From an uncultured Schumannella sp. (GTDB lineage Bacteria; Actinomycetota; Actinomycetes; Actinomycetales; Microbacteriaceae): a stretch of 64,000 bases of DNA. Position numbers and translations under genes: made by a program. The stretch's first letter is position 1. Each line of letters starts with the position of its first letter. This document shows positions 45,597-54,535 of the stretch, in pieces. Where the stretch lies: positions 124,001-188,000 of the forward strand of contig NZ_CAJQNT010000003.1 in assembly GCF_905479755.1 (NCBI RefSeq), written 5' to 3'. The notes beneath the pieces were generated by a model, which worked only from the letters and a program-made list of their open reading frames with translations, ran no database searches and had not been told where the DNA came from.

Positions 45597-47736
45597 CGAC
45601 CTCGGCCGCCTCGACCCGCCACACGCGGTGGGCGGCGCCGCCCGAGTCGACGCTGCCGACCTCCACGAACCCGGTCGAGTCCGCGAGGCGCTCGCGCACC
45701 CGATCGCTCGCATAGATGCCCGGCTCGGTGCGCTCGCCCTGCAGCTGGAACGCGAGGCTCACGGCGTCGCCCCACAGGTCGAAGATGACGTGCGACCGCC
45801 CGATCAGCCCGCTCGTCACGGTGCCGAGGTCGATGCCGGCGCGAAGCTCGAGCGAGGTGCCGTGCTGCCCGTTGAAGCGGTGCAGGATCGCTTCCAGCTC
45901 GAGCGCGAAGTCGACCACGCGGCGCGCGGCATCGATGCGCGGCACGGAGAGTCCGCAGCTGGCGAGGTAGCCCTGCCGGGTCGTGCGCACGCGCTCGACG
46001 CCGAGCCGGTCGGCGGCGTCATCGAAGTTCTTCACGAGCTCGTTGAGCACCTCCAGGCCATGCTCGCTGTCGAGAGTGCGGCTGAAGGCCTCGAAGCCGA
46101 CGATGTCGGCGAACAGCACGCAGGCCTCCGTGTGGTCCTGCGCGATCGTCTGGGCGCCCTCCCGGTAGCGCTTGGCGAGGGACTCGGGCATGAGCGAGAG
46201 GATCAGGCGGTCGTTCTCTTTCTGCTGCTCCTCCAGCAGCTCCGCCTTCACCTGCAGGCTGCGCGACATCTCGTTGAACGCCCCGGCGACGGCCGCGAGT
46301 TCGTCGGTCGATCCGGCGTCCACCTCGACGCCGGTCTCTCCGGCCGCGATGCGTTCCGCGGCGAGCCGCAGCCGCCGCAGCGGCCGCACCAGGAACTGGG
46401 CGATCACGAGCGAGAGCACCGAGATGACCAGCACGAGGATCGCTGAGGAGATGATGAGGTTCGCGGTGAAGGCGGAGACCGGCGCAAAGGCCTCGCTCGT
46501 GTCGACCGCCGCGACGATCACCCAGCCGAGGTTCTGCACCCGCAGCGGTGCGTACGCCGAGATGGTCTCGGTGCCGAGGTAGCCGGGCGCGACGAGGGTG
46601 CCGGATTCGCCGCGTTGCGCGCGTTCGACCGCATCCGTGACGGCCGGCTGCAGCAGCAGCGACTCGCCGCGCTGCACCGCCAGCTCGATCGCGCTCGGCT
46701 CGACGCCCATCCGTGTGGCCTGCTCGATGTAGCGCTCGGGGTCTTCGAGGAGTTCGCGCGAGGGCGAACGCATGAGGTCGTCGCGACCGACGAGGTAGCT
46801 CTCCCCGGTCTCGCCGAGTCCCCCTTCGGCCCAGGCGCCCCCGCCGGTCATGACGTCGGCGATGCGATCGATCGGCATCTCCACGGCGAGCGCCCCGGTC
46901 ACTTCGCCGTCGCGCGAGATCAGGCTGACCCCCCAGGCGGCGGGCGAATCCAGCGACGGCCGGTACGTCTCGAAGTCGGTGAAGACGACCGAATCCAGGA
47001 GCCTGCTCGACATGGCCGTCGTGTACGCCGATGCGAGGTTGGAGACCCGATACGGACCCGAGACGAGATTCGTCCCGAGGTCGATCCCTTTGTAGGCCGA
47101 GTAGACGACGTTGCCGTCGAGGTCGATCAGCAGCGTGTCCTGGTAGTCGAGCTGCGTCGTCATCCGGGCGAAGTAGTCGTGGTATTCGGCGTGCACCGCC
47201 GACCAGGCGCTGCCGTCGCCCGCATCATCGATCGCGATCGCCTCGGCGAAGTCCGCGGGCGGACGCGTGTAGTAGTACTGCAGGTAGCGCCCGGCGGGCT
47301 GGCTGGGGATGAACGCCGAGACGTCGACCGCCGCCTCGCCGACCGCGGCCGCGAGTTCGGGCGCGAGCTCGTCGCGATAGTAGGCGTCGAGCGCCGCGCT
47401 CTGTTCGCCCGACAGCGACGACTCGGCGAGCTCGGCGAACGCGGCATTGAACTGCTCGGATGCCCCCATGACGCTCTCGCCGCGCGCGTGCACGAGCATC
47501 GAATTCTCGATCGTGTCGAAGAGCCCGGCGATCTCGCGGGCGCGGGAGTCGCGGACTTCGACGACCCGGTCGGTCGCCGCCGCGCGCAGCGATTCGGTGC
47601 CGCTGACGTACCCGATCAGGCCGATGACGACGTTGGAGGTCACGCTCACCAGGAGCAGCATGATGAGGAGCATCGACTGGATGCTGAGGCCCGTTCGGCG
47701 GCGGCCTCCGGTCGCGATCGGGAGAGGTTCCGACAT
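45589..47736 (-). CDS. Membrane sensor with class III nucleotide-cyclase domain, degenerate active site
   Basis: 715 residues. A membrane helix (about 17-45), a large extracellular Cache-like sensor (about 50-430), a second helix (about 432-456), HAMP (about 457-510), a short coiled linker and a class III cyclase domain (about 536-705). The first metal Asp is present (FADIVGF, Asp544) and the base-selecting Asp653 (FDLWGD) too. However, the Lys is Arg584, the second metal Asp is Gln588 (TTRQGYL instead of IGDAYM), and the transition-state Asn and Arg are Ser660 and Gln664. Canonical catalysis is therefore doubtful. It overlaps the MscS-CNB gene. Confidence 0.9.
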   Translation of the reverse strand: MSEPLPIATGGRRRTGLSIQSMLLIMLLLVSVTSNVVIGLIGYVSGTESLRAAATDRVVEVRDSRAREIAGLFDTIENSMLVHARGESVMGASEQFNAAFAELAESSLSGEQSAALDAYYRDELAPELAAAVGEAAVDVSAFIPSQPAGRYLQYYYTRPPADFAEAIAIDDAGDGSAWSAVHAEYHDYFARMTTQLDYQDTLLIDLDGNVVYSAYKGIDLGTNLVSGPYRVSNLASAYTTAMSSRLLDSVVFTDFETYRPSLDSPAAWGVSLISRDGEVTGALAVEMPIDRIADVMTGGGAWAEGGLGETGESYLVGRDDLMRSPSRELLEDPERYIEQATRMGVEPSAIELAVQRGESLLLQPAVTDAVERAQRGESGTLVAPGYLGTETISAYAPLRVQNLGWVIVAAVDTSEAFAPVSAFTANLIISSAILVLVISVLSLVIAQFLVRPLRRLRLAAERIAAGETGVEVDAGSTDELAAVAGAFNEMSRSLQVKAELLEEQQKENDRLILSLMPESLAKRYREGAQTIAQDHTEACVLFADIVGFEAFSRTLDSEHGLEVLNELVKNFDDAADRLGVERVRTTRQGYLASCGLSVPRIDAARRVVDFALELEAILHRFNGQHGTSLELRAGIDLGTVTSGLIGRSHVIFDLWGDAVSLAFQLQGERTEPGIYASDRVRERLADSTGFVEVGSVDSGGAAHRVWRVEAAEVDG

Positions 47737-47794
47737 CTCGAGTCCTCCTCAACGGTAGCCGCACTCTATCGGGCGGGCTTCGTCGGGGGAAGAG

Positions 47795-49669
47795 CTACGT
47801 CGCCAGGCGCTGCCGTGCGAACAGGCGCGCGTACACGCCGTCGGCGGCGAGCAGTTCGGCGTGCGTGCCGCTCTCGACGATGCGTCCGCCGTCGACGACG
47901 AAGATGACGTCGGCATCGACGACCGTGGAGAGCCGGTGCGCGATCGCGATCGTGGTGCGCCCGCGGGCGGCGTCGTCGAGGGCGCTCTGCACGACGCGCT
48001 CCGACACGGTGTCGAGGGCGCTCGTCGCCTCGTCGAGCACGAGCACGGCCGGGTCTTTGAGCAGGACGCGCGCGATCGAGACGCGCTGCTTCTCGCCGCC
48101 GGAGAGCCGGTAGCCGCGCTCCCCCACGATCGTGTCGTAGCCCTCGGGGAAGCTCATGATCGTGTCGTGGATGTTGGCCGCGCGTGCCGCCTGCTCCAGT
48201 TCCGCGTCGCTCGCCCCCGGTTTCGCGTAGCGGAGGTTTTCGGCGATCGAGGCGTGAAACAGGTAGGTCTCCTGGCTCACGATGCCGATCGAGTGAAGCA
48301 GCGACTCGTGGCGCAGCTCCCGCACATCGTCGCCGGCGAACAGCACGCGTCCGCTCGCGACGTCGTGCAGCCTCGGAACGAGATAGGAGACGGTCGTCTT
48401 GCCCGCGCCGGACGGCCCGACGAAGGCGGCGTACTGGCCGGGTTCGATGCGGAAGGCGAGACCGTCGAGGGTCGGCGGGGTGTCCTCCCCCGCATCCGGA
48501 TACCGGAAGACAACGTCCTCGAACTCGATCATGCCGAGCCGGGACTCGTCGACCTCGCGCGCATCCGGACGGTCGGTGACGGCGGGACGCAGGTCCAGAT
48601 ACTCGAAGATCCGAGCGAACAGCGCCTGCGAGGTCTGCAGGTCGAGGGCGACGCGCAACAGGCCCATGAGCGGCCAGCTCAGCCGGGCCTGCACCGTGGT
48701 GAAGGCGACGATCGTGCCCGCCGTCACCGGCACGTCCTGGAGGATCAGCCAGGCGGCGACCAGATAGATGAGGGCCGGGATCACCGAGAGGAACACGTTC
48801 ACCATCGCGAAGAACCACTGGCCGCTCATCGCGAGCCGGACCTGCAGGCCGATCTGGGTGTCGTTCTCGTCGCGGTAGCGCCCGATCTCCCAGCCCTGGC
48901 GGGTGAAGCTCTTGGCGAGCAGGATGCCGGAGACGCTCAGCGTTTCCTGCGTGATCGCGGTCATGTCCGACAGCGACTCCTGGGTCTTCGTCGCGATGCG
49001 CGCCCGCACCTGGCCGACCTTGCGCTGCGCGATCACGAGCACCGGCAGGAGGATCACCGCGACGATTGTCATCTGCCAGCTCAGGATGAGCATCGACACC
49101 AGCGCCGCGATGACGGTCACCGTGTTGCCGATGACGCTTTGGATGGTGTTGCTCAGCACGCCGGCGACGCCGCCCACGTCGTTTTGCAGCCGCGACTGGA
49201 TCACTCCCGTCTTGGTGCGGGTGAAGAACGCGAGCTCCATCGACTGCAGGTGCGTGAACAACCGCACCCGCAGCTCGCCCATGACGGTGTTGCCGACGCG
49301 GGCGGTGAGGTAGGTCTGCCCGATGCCGATGCCCGCCGAGGCGAGCCAGAGCACGATCATGAGCGCCACCAGCTCGAGCAGCACCGGCACGTCGGGCGAG
49401 CCTTCCGGCGGGAACAGCCCGAGGTCGAAGGCCTGCTGGGTGAGCAGCGGCGGCAGCACGCTCAGCGCGGCGCTGATCAGCACGAGGGTGATCGTGACGG
49501 TGAGCGCGCGGCGGTGCGGGCGGAACAGTTCCCCGATGCGCGGGAGCAGGTCGGGGATGCGCGGCGCCGCCTGGTTCTCGGCGCGCTGCGCCGCCGCATC
49601 CGCCCCACTCACCCGGCCGCGACCTCGGCCGGCCGGGCCGACACCGCCACCTCGTCCGCCCATGCTCAT
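47795..49669 (-). CDS. ABC exporter, fused membrane and ATPase domains
   Basis: 624 residues. A Gly-rich basic N-terminus, six membrane helices (about 60-345), then the nucleotide-binding domain: Walker A GPSGAGKTTVSYL, Q-loop IVSQETYLF, signature YRLSGGEKQRVSIARVLL, Walker B VLVLDEATSALD, H-loop AHRLST. MsbA/multidrug-type homodimeric exporter. Substrate unknown. The 58-nt gap to the cyclase gene suggests its own promoter or a different unit. Confidence 0.92.
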   Translation of the reverse strand: MSMGGRGGGVGPAGRGRGRVSGADAAAQRAENQAAPRIPDLLPRIGELFRPHRRALTVTITLVLISAALSVLPPLLTQQAFDLGLFPPEGSPDVPVLLELVALMIVLWLASAGIGIGQTYLTARVGNTVMGELRVRLFTHLQSMELAFFTRTKTGVIQSRLQNDVGGVAGVLSNTIQSVIGNTVTVIAALVSMLILSWQMTIVAVILLPVLVIAQRKVGQVRARIATKTQESLSDMTAITQETLSVSGILLAKSFTRQGWEIGRYRDENDTQIGLQVRLAMSGQWFFAMVNVFLSVIPALIYLVAAWLILQDVPVTAGTIVAFTTVQARLSWPLMGLLRVALDLQTSQALFARIFEYLDLRPAVTDRPDAREVDESRLGMIEFEDVVFRYPDAGEDTPPTLDGLAFRIEPGQYAAFVGPSGAGKTTVSYLVPRLHDVASGRVLFAGDDVRELRHESLLHSIGIVSQETYLFHASIAENLRYAKPGASDAELEQAARAANIHDTIMSFPEGYDTIVGERGYRLSGGEKQRVSIARVLLKDPAVLVLDEATSALDTVSERVVQSALDDAARGRTTIAIAHRLSTVVDADVIFVVDGGRIVESGTHAELLAADGVYARLFARQRLAT

Positions 49670-49700
49670 TCTGCGAGCCTAAGCCGCGGGCGCACCGAAG

Positions 49701-49737
49701 CGCCGGGTGGCGAGTTCCTGGTGCTCGCCACCCGGCG
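49701..49737 (-). terminator. Terminator hairpin of the LacI-controlled sugar importer operon
   Basis: Perfect 14-bp stem CGCCGGGTGGCGAG (49701-49714) with CTCGCCACCCGGCG (49724-49737), 9-nt loop, 15 nt after the last permease stop. Confidence 0.8.
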
Positions 49738-49752
49738 TCGGCCGGGGTGTGA

Positions 49753-50679
49753 TCAGCCCTTCGTGGAACCCGCGAGGAGTCCGCGCACGAAGTAGCGCTG
49801 CAGCGAGAAGAACACGATCAGCGGCACGATGAGCGCGAGGAACGCGCCCGCCGGGAGCAGTTGCGTGTTGCGACCGAAGTTGCCGACGAGTTCGGCCAGG
49901 CGCTGCGTCAGCGGGGCGACATCGACCGTGCCGCCCGAGAACACGAGCGCCACCAGCAGATCGTTCCAGACCCAGAGGAACTGGAAGATGCCGATGCTCG
50001 CCAGTGCCGGCACCGACAGCGGCAGGATGATCCGGAAGAACATCTGCGTGTGGTTGGCGCCATCGACGCGCGCGGCCTCGATCACGTCGGCCGGGATCTC
50101 GGAGATGAAGTTGTGCAGCAAGAAGATGCACAACGGCAACCCGAAGATCGTGTGCGCGATCCAGACCGCCGGGAACGTTCCGCTGATGCCGAGCACCTGC
50201 GAGAAGATCTGCAGCAGCGGAATGAGCGCCATCTGCAGCGGCACGATCTGCAGCGCGAACACGAGCACGAACACCGCGTTGCTGCCCGGGAATTTGATCC
50301 AGGCGAACGCGTACGCCGCCATCGAGGCGAGCACGATCGGGAAGAGTGCGCTCGGGATCGCCACGACGATCGAGTTGATGAAGTACGAACCAAGGTTCGC
50401 CGAGGAGGCGCCGCCCGAGAACAGCACGTCGCCGTAGTTTTCGAGGCTGAACTGCGGGTTGACGAAGATGTTCCACCACCCGCTCGTGCGGATGTCGTCG
50501 GCCGGGCGGAACGAGTTGACGAAGAGCCCGAAGGTGGGGATCGTCCAGACCACGGCGATCAGGATCGCCGCCGCCGTCGCGCCGCGCGAGGTCAGGCGCT
50601 GCTTGACGCGCTTGAGCTTGGGGCCGTTGCCTTCCGGGTTCGGCTTTGCCACACCTGCGGTGGCCGCGACGCCGCTCAT
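49753..50679 (-). CDS. Sugar ABC transporter permease (MalG-like)
   Basis: 308 residues, six membrane helices. The EAA loop is EAARVDGANHTQMFFRIILPLSVPA. N-terminal cytoplasmic tail basic (LKRVKQRLTSRG). It forms the CUT1 channel with the MalF-like protein; the first helix has the typical WTIPTFGLFVNSFRP. The ATG overlaps the malF-like stop (ATGA). No ATPase gene accompanies the set, so a shared MsiK-type ATPase elsewhere is expected. Confidence 0.92.
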   Translation of the reverse strand: MSGVAATAGVAKPNPEGNGPKLKRVKQRLTSRGATAAAILIAVVWTIPTFGLFVNSFRPADDIRTSGWWNIFVNPQFSLENYGDVLFSGGASSANLGSYFINSIVVAIPSALFPIVLASMAAYAFAWIKFPGSNAVFVLVFALQIVPLQMALIPLLQIFSQVLGISGTFPAVWIAHTIFGLPLCIFLLHNFISEIPADVIEAARVDGANHTQMFFRIILPLSVPALASIGIFQFLWVWNDLLVALVFSGGTVDVAPLTQRLAELVGNFGRNTQLLPAGAFLALIVPLIVFFSLQRYFVRGLLAGSTKG

Positions 50680-51707
50680 CGGATCTCCTTCTGCTTGCGC
50701 ATGACTCTCACGTTGTAGATCACGATCGGCAGAACCATGATGAACAGGACGAGCGCGAGCGCCGAACCTTGGCCGAACTCGCCACGGTTGAAGGCCTGCG
50801 TGTACATCTCGTTCGCGATGACGCTGGTGTCGAAGTTTCCGCCGGTCATCGTGCGAACGATGTCGAAGACCTTCAACGTCGCGATGGTGATGGTCGTGAC
50901 GACGACCACGAGGCTTCCGCGGATTTCGGGGATCGTCACGTTGGTGAACTGCTGCCAGGCGTTGGCGCCATCCAGTCGCGCCGCCTCGAGGCGTTCGATC
51001 GGGACGCCCTTGATCGCCGCCGAGAGCAGCACCATCGCGAATCCGGTCTGAATCCAGACCATCACGATGATCAGGAACAGGTTGTTCCACGGCGAGTTGA
51101 TGAGGAACTGCTGCGGTTCGAGCCCGAGCCAGACCAGCACCTGGTTGAGCAGACCGATCTGCTCGAAGCCCGTGGCGCGGTACTCGTAGACGAAGCGCCA
51201 GATGATGCCGGCGCCGACGAACGAGATCGCCATCGGCATGAAGACCAGCGACTTCAGAACCTTTTCACCGCGCGACTTGTCGATGAACACCGCGTAGGCG
51301 AGCCCCACGACGGTGGAGATGGTCGGCACGAGCGCCACCCAGAGCAGGGTGTTGCCGAGCGTGGTGACGATGTCCGGCTGGGTGAACATCCAGACGAAGT
51401 TGTCGATGCCGATGAATTCGCCCGTGCGGTTGGTGAAGGCGAGATACGTCGTGCGCACCGCGGGGTAGATCAGGCCCACCGCGAGCAGGATCATGGCGGG
51501 CGCCACGAAGGCGAGCAGCTGCAGGAAGTCGCGTCCGCGCTTCGGCGCACGATCTGCAAGGAACAACACGAGCCCGACGACCGCGATAAAGGCGACCAGG
51601 CCGATCGCGAAGACTCCGAATTTCTCCCAGAGTGCGCCCCAGAAATCGCCCCGGGCGGCGAACGGCACAGCTCCGGCCAACATCCCCGGCATCATCATCA
51701 TTGACAC
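50676..51707 (-). CDS. Sugar ABC transporter permease (MalF-like)
   Basis: 343 residues. Two N-terminal helices (about 8-55) precede the core six-helix permease. EAA loop: EAARLDGANAWQQFTNVTIPEIRG. It resembles alpha-glucoside/trehalose permeases of the AglF/ThuF type, matching the binding protein. GTG 51707 has GGGAGGAA eight bases upstream. It follows the binding-protein gene after a 98-nt gap holding a hairpin. Confidence 0.91.
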   Translation of the reverse strand: MSMMMMPGMLAGAVPFAARGDFWGALWEKFGVFAIGLVAFIAVVGLVLFLADRAPKRGRDFLQLLAFVAPAMILLAVGLIYPAVRTTYLAFTNRTGEFIGIDNFVWMFTQPDIVTTLGNTLLWVALVPTISTVVGLAYAVFIDKSRGEKVLKSLVFMPMAISFVGAGIIWRFVYEYRATGFEQIGLLNQVLVWLGLEPQQFLINSPWNNLFLIIVMVWIQTGFAMVLLSAAIKGVPIERLEAARLDGANAWQQFTNVTIPEIRGSLVVVVTTITIATLKVFDIVRTMTGGNFDTSVIANEMYTQAFNRGEFGQGSALALVLFIMVLPIVIYNVRVMRKQKEIR

Positions 51708-51745
51708 GCCAGTTCCTCCCTTTGGTGTGTGAACGCTACCGAGCA

Positions 51746-51780
51746 GTCGGCCCACCGAGCAAGATGCCCGGTGGGCCGAC
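51746..51780 (-). terminator. Intercistronic hairpin between binding-protein and permease genes
   Basis: A 12-bp stem GTCGGCCCACCG (51746-51757) with CGGTGGGCCGAC (51769-51780), 11-nt loop, no U-run. Same placement as the 34999-35034 hairpin in the other sugar importer. Confidence 0.7.
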
Positions 51781-51805
51781 CACTATTCAGTTGAGGCCGA
51801 TCGAC

Positions 51806-53155
51806 CTACGGGTACGTGCTGTCGATGAACGTCAGCACCTCGTCGGTGCTCTTCGTTCCGACCACCCAGTCGACCATGCCGGTCCAGAACGAACTCGTTC
51901 CGACCGCGGCCGGCATCAGGTCGGATGCGTCGAACGCGAACACGGTGTCTTCACCCTGCAGGATCTCGATCGAGGCACGGCCGAGCTCCGATCCGGCGAG
52001 CGAGGCGTCGAGGCCCTTGTTGGCGCTGATGACGCCGCCGAGAGCAACTCGGTTGTTCGCCCAGGTGTCGCTGGAGAGGTAGGTCTGCAGCGCGTCGACG
52101 GCTTCGCCTTCGACGAACTTGGCGACGAACTCGCCACCACCGGTCACCGAGTCACCCGCGGTGGGGTCGGTCTTCGGGGTGATGAACGCCCAAATGTCAC
52201 CATCCGGTGCGACGGTCGTGCCCTCGGGCCACTGCGCCTCGTAGAACGAGGCCTGGTGGTGCAGCGAGCAGTTGCCGTCGAGGATCGGCAGTCCACCGTC
52301 GTTGAAGGTGGTCGACACGATCGACTCCACGCCACCGAAACCACCGTTGACGTAGTCCGGGTTCAGGATGATGTCTCCGACGAGGTCGAAGGCTTCACGG
52401 ATCTCGGGCGAGTCGAACTTCAGCTCACCGGCGACCCACTGGTCGTAGGCCTCGGGACCGGCGGTTCGAAGAACGGCGTCTTCCACCCAGTCGGTGCCCG
52501 GCCATCCGGTCGCGTCACCGGAACCGAATCCGACACACCACGGCTTGTAGGTCGCGGTGTTGTTGCCCGACATCGTCTCGGTGAGGGCCATCATGTCGTC
52601 CCACGTGGTGGGAACCTCATAGCCGTTGGCCTCGAACTCGGCCGGCGAATACCAGATCCAGCCCTTGACGCTCGCCATCAGCGGCGCGGCGTAGAAGGTG
52701 CCGTCGATGGTGCCGTAGCCCTTCCAGCTCTCCGACCAGAACTCGTCGACGTTGTCTTCGACCGTGGAGGCGGCGGGAAGCACGTAGCCGTCTTCGACGA
52801 GGCGCTGCAGGAGTCCCGGCTGCGGAATGATCATGAGCTCCGGCGCGTCACCCGCGGCGGCGCGCACGTTGATCTGGGTCTCGGCCTCTTGCGTGCCGAC
52901 CGTGTCGACCGTGATGCCGGTGCAGTCTTCGAAGTCGAACATCGACTCGACCAGCTGGTCGAGCTCGACGCCCTGAATCGTCGTGTAGAGCTCGACGGTT
53001 TCGCCGTCGAACGTGCCGTACTGCTCGTAGGCCGAGCAGTCCAGGTCGCCGGTGCCGCCGCTGTCCGTCGTCGTCGTACAACCGGCGAGGGCGAGGCCCG
53101 CGATTCCGGCCGCCGAAACCGTCGCCAGCAAGCGACGTTTGGTGAGTGAACGCAC
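51806..53155 (-). CDS. Sugar-binding lipoprotein of CUT1 ABC importer (alpha-glucoside type)
   Basis: 449 residues. Lipoprotein signal ending GLALAGC. The mature domain has the AglE-type pattern: VRAAAGDAPELMIIPQPGLL, GTFYAAPLMASVKGWIWYSP, WCVGFGSGDATGWPGTDWVED and SLHHQASF. Relatives bind trehalose, maltose, sucrose or other alpha-glucosides; the actual ligand is unknown. GTG at 53155 has GAGGAGG upstream. First gene of its operon, preceded by a clear promoter and operator. Confidence 0.92.
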   Translation of the reverse strand: MRSLTKRRLLATVSAAGIAGLALAGCTTTTDSGGTGDLDCSAYEQYGTFDGETVELYTTIQGVELDQLVESMFDFEDCTGITVDTVGTQEAETQINVRAAAGDAPELMIIPQPGLLQRLVEDGYVLPAASTVEDNVDEFWSESWKGYGTIDGTFYAAPLMASVKGWIWYSPAEFEANGYEVPTTWDDMMALTETMSGNNTATYKPWCVGFGSGDATGWPGTDWVEDAVLRTAGPEAYDQWVAGELKFDSPEIREAFDLVGDIILNPDYVNGGFGGVESIVSTTFNDGGLPILDGNCSLHHQASFYEAQWPEGTTVAPDGDIWAFITPKTDPTAGDSVTGGGEFVAKFVEGEAVDALQTYLSSDTWANNRVALGGVISANKGLDASLAGSELGRASIEILQGEDTVFAFDASDLMPAAVGTSSFWTGMVDWVVGTKSTDEVLTFIDSTYP

Positions 53156-53262
53156 TGTGGTCCTCCTCGTTGAGGGTCTGAGTGCCCGCGCATCGCGGAC
53201 ACGGTGTGGTGGTGGTGCAGGTCGGAACTGACGCCGTTGCTCGCGAAAACTCGAGGCCATAC

Positions 53263-53310
53263 GGAACCGGTTCCAGTCCCCACGCTAAGCGGTCTCCCGA
53301 CCGGGTGCAA
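53263..53310 (-). promoter_or_regulatory. Promoter and LacI operator of the sugar-binding-protein gene
   Basis: Reverse strand: TTGCAC (53310-53305), 17-nt spacer, TAGCGT (53287-53282), then the perfect palindrome GGAACCGGTTCC (53274-53263) covering the start of transcription. An identical palindrome lies in the divergent lacI promoter. Confidence 0.8.
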
Positions 53311-53398
53311 GCACAAAAACCGGACGACACCATTTCGTGACTCAATCATCCGTCACCTTCTGGGCGGCCCCCGGTCGCGCGGAGCTGCCCGATGCCCC

Positions 53399-53419
53399 TA
53401 GGATGTTGGAACCGGTTCC
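53399..53419 (+). promoter_or_regulatory. -10 box and operator of the divergent LacI gene
   Basis: TAGGAT (53399-53404) followed by GGAACCGGTTCC (53408-53419) at the expected start site, which implies autorepression. Between this site and the binding-protein promoter (53311-53398) nothing else is recognised. Confidence 0.75.
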
Positions 53420-53454
53420 GGGGTCCATTGACGCATCCGAGGAGGGGAATCCGC

Positions 53455-54465
53455 GTGAGTTCGCTCGCCGAAGTCGCACGCCACGCCGGCGTCTCCAAGG
53501 CGACCGCATCGCGCGCCCTCAGCGGAGCCGCCCACGTGTCGGAAGCCACGCGAGCACGCGTCGCCGCCTCGGCCGCCGAACTCGGCTTCGTCGCCTCGAC
53601 CAGCGCCGCGAGCCTCGTCACCGGTCGCAGCCGCAACGTCGGCGTGGTCACTCCGTTCATCAGCCGGTGGTTCTTCGGCGAGGTCATCGAAGGCGTCGAA
53701 GAGGCCCTCATCGATGCCGGCTACGACCTCACCCTGTTCCGCGTGCAAGAAGACCCCGACCTGCGCCAGCGCGTGTTCGACTACTTCCTCGTGCGCAAAC
53801 GCGTCGACGCCGTCATCACCGTGTGCGTCGCGCTGAGCCCGGAGGAGATCAGCGCCCTCGCCGCCCTCGGCAAGCCGGTCGTCGGCATCGGCGGCGGAAT
53901 CGCCGGGATGAGCAGCATCCGGATCGATGATGTCGCCGCCAGCAGGCTCGCGACCGAGCACCTGTTGAGCCTCGGCCATTCGCACATTCTGCACGTCGGC
54001 GGTGACCAGGAGGAGCGGATGGACTTCCACGTCCACGCGCAGCGCCTCGCCGGATTCCGTCAGGCGATGGCCACCGCGGGGCACCGCCCGGGTGACGACT
54101 TCGCGGCGGCGGAGTTCACGATCGCGGGCGGGTTCTCGACCGGCCTGCGCGTGCTCGGCAATCCGACCACCCGACCGAGTGCGATCGTCGCCGCGAGTGA
54201 TGAGATCGCCATCGGCGTGATTCTGGCGGCCCGCCAACTCGGCATTCAGGTCCCCCGCGACCTGTCCGTCGTCGGCATCGACGACCACGACCTCGCGGAG
54301 ATGTTCGGCCTCACGACCGTGCGCCAGGTCCCGCGCGCACAGGGACGCGACGCGGTCAGCATGATCATGGCGTCGATCAACTCCGGCGAGCTCACCCGCC
54401 GCGATCTGCAACTGCCGCTGGCCCTGCGCGTGCGCTCCAGCACGAGCGCACCCCAGCACGGCTGA
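53455..54465 (+). CDS. LacI-family repressor of the adjacent sugar importer
   Basis: 336 residues. Helix-turn-helix SLAEVARHAGVSKATASRALSG at the very N-terminus, hinge VASTSAASLVTGRSRNVGVV, effector domain with IVAASDEIAIGVILAARQLG and SVVGIDDHDLAEMFGLTTV. GTG 53455 has GGAGGGG at proper spacing. The divergent position and two identical operators tie it to the CUT1 importer genes. Confidence 0.94.
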   Translation: MSSLAEVARHAGVSKATASRALSGAAHVSEATRARVAASAAELGFVASTSAASLVTGRSRNVGVVTPFISRWFFGEVIEGVEEALIDAGYDLTLFRVQEDPDLRQRVFDYFLVRKRVDAVITVCVALSPEEISALAALGKPVVGIGGGIAGMSSIRIDDVAASRLATEHLLSLGHSHILHVGGDQEERMDFHVHAQRLAGFRQAMATAGHRPGDDFAAAEFTIAGGFSTGLRVLGNPTTRPSAIVAASDEIAIGVILAARQLGIQVPRDLSVVGIDDHDLAEMFGLTTVRQVPRAQGRDAVSMIMASINSGELTRRDLQLPLALRVRSSTSAPQHG

Positions 54466-54481
54466 ACTCCCGGCAACGCAC

Positions 54482-54511
54482 AACGGGCGCCGCCCGAAGG
54501 CGACGCCCGTT
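54482..54511 (-). terminator. rplL terminator
   Basis: AACGGGCG (54482-54489) and CGCCCGTT (54504-54511) enclose an inner CGCC-cgaa-GGCG hairpin; it lies 25 nt after the rplL stop and can also serve the convergent LacI gene. Confidence 0.75.
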
Positions 54512-54535
54512 CACGCGACTCGAGGTCGCAGGGAA

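Noticed and set aside
42672-45788. A 1038-codon open frame on the plus strand
   Set aside because: Antisense shadow of metB, cbs and the MscS gene; no domain pattern and shadow-like composition.
45589-47736. Pycsar-type antiphage cyclase system
   Set aside because: The cyclase is a large Cache-HAMP sensor with a degenerate active site and the partner is a MscS channel; no defence-island context is seen. Resemblance is limited to a cyclase plus membrane effector.
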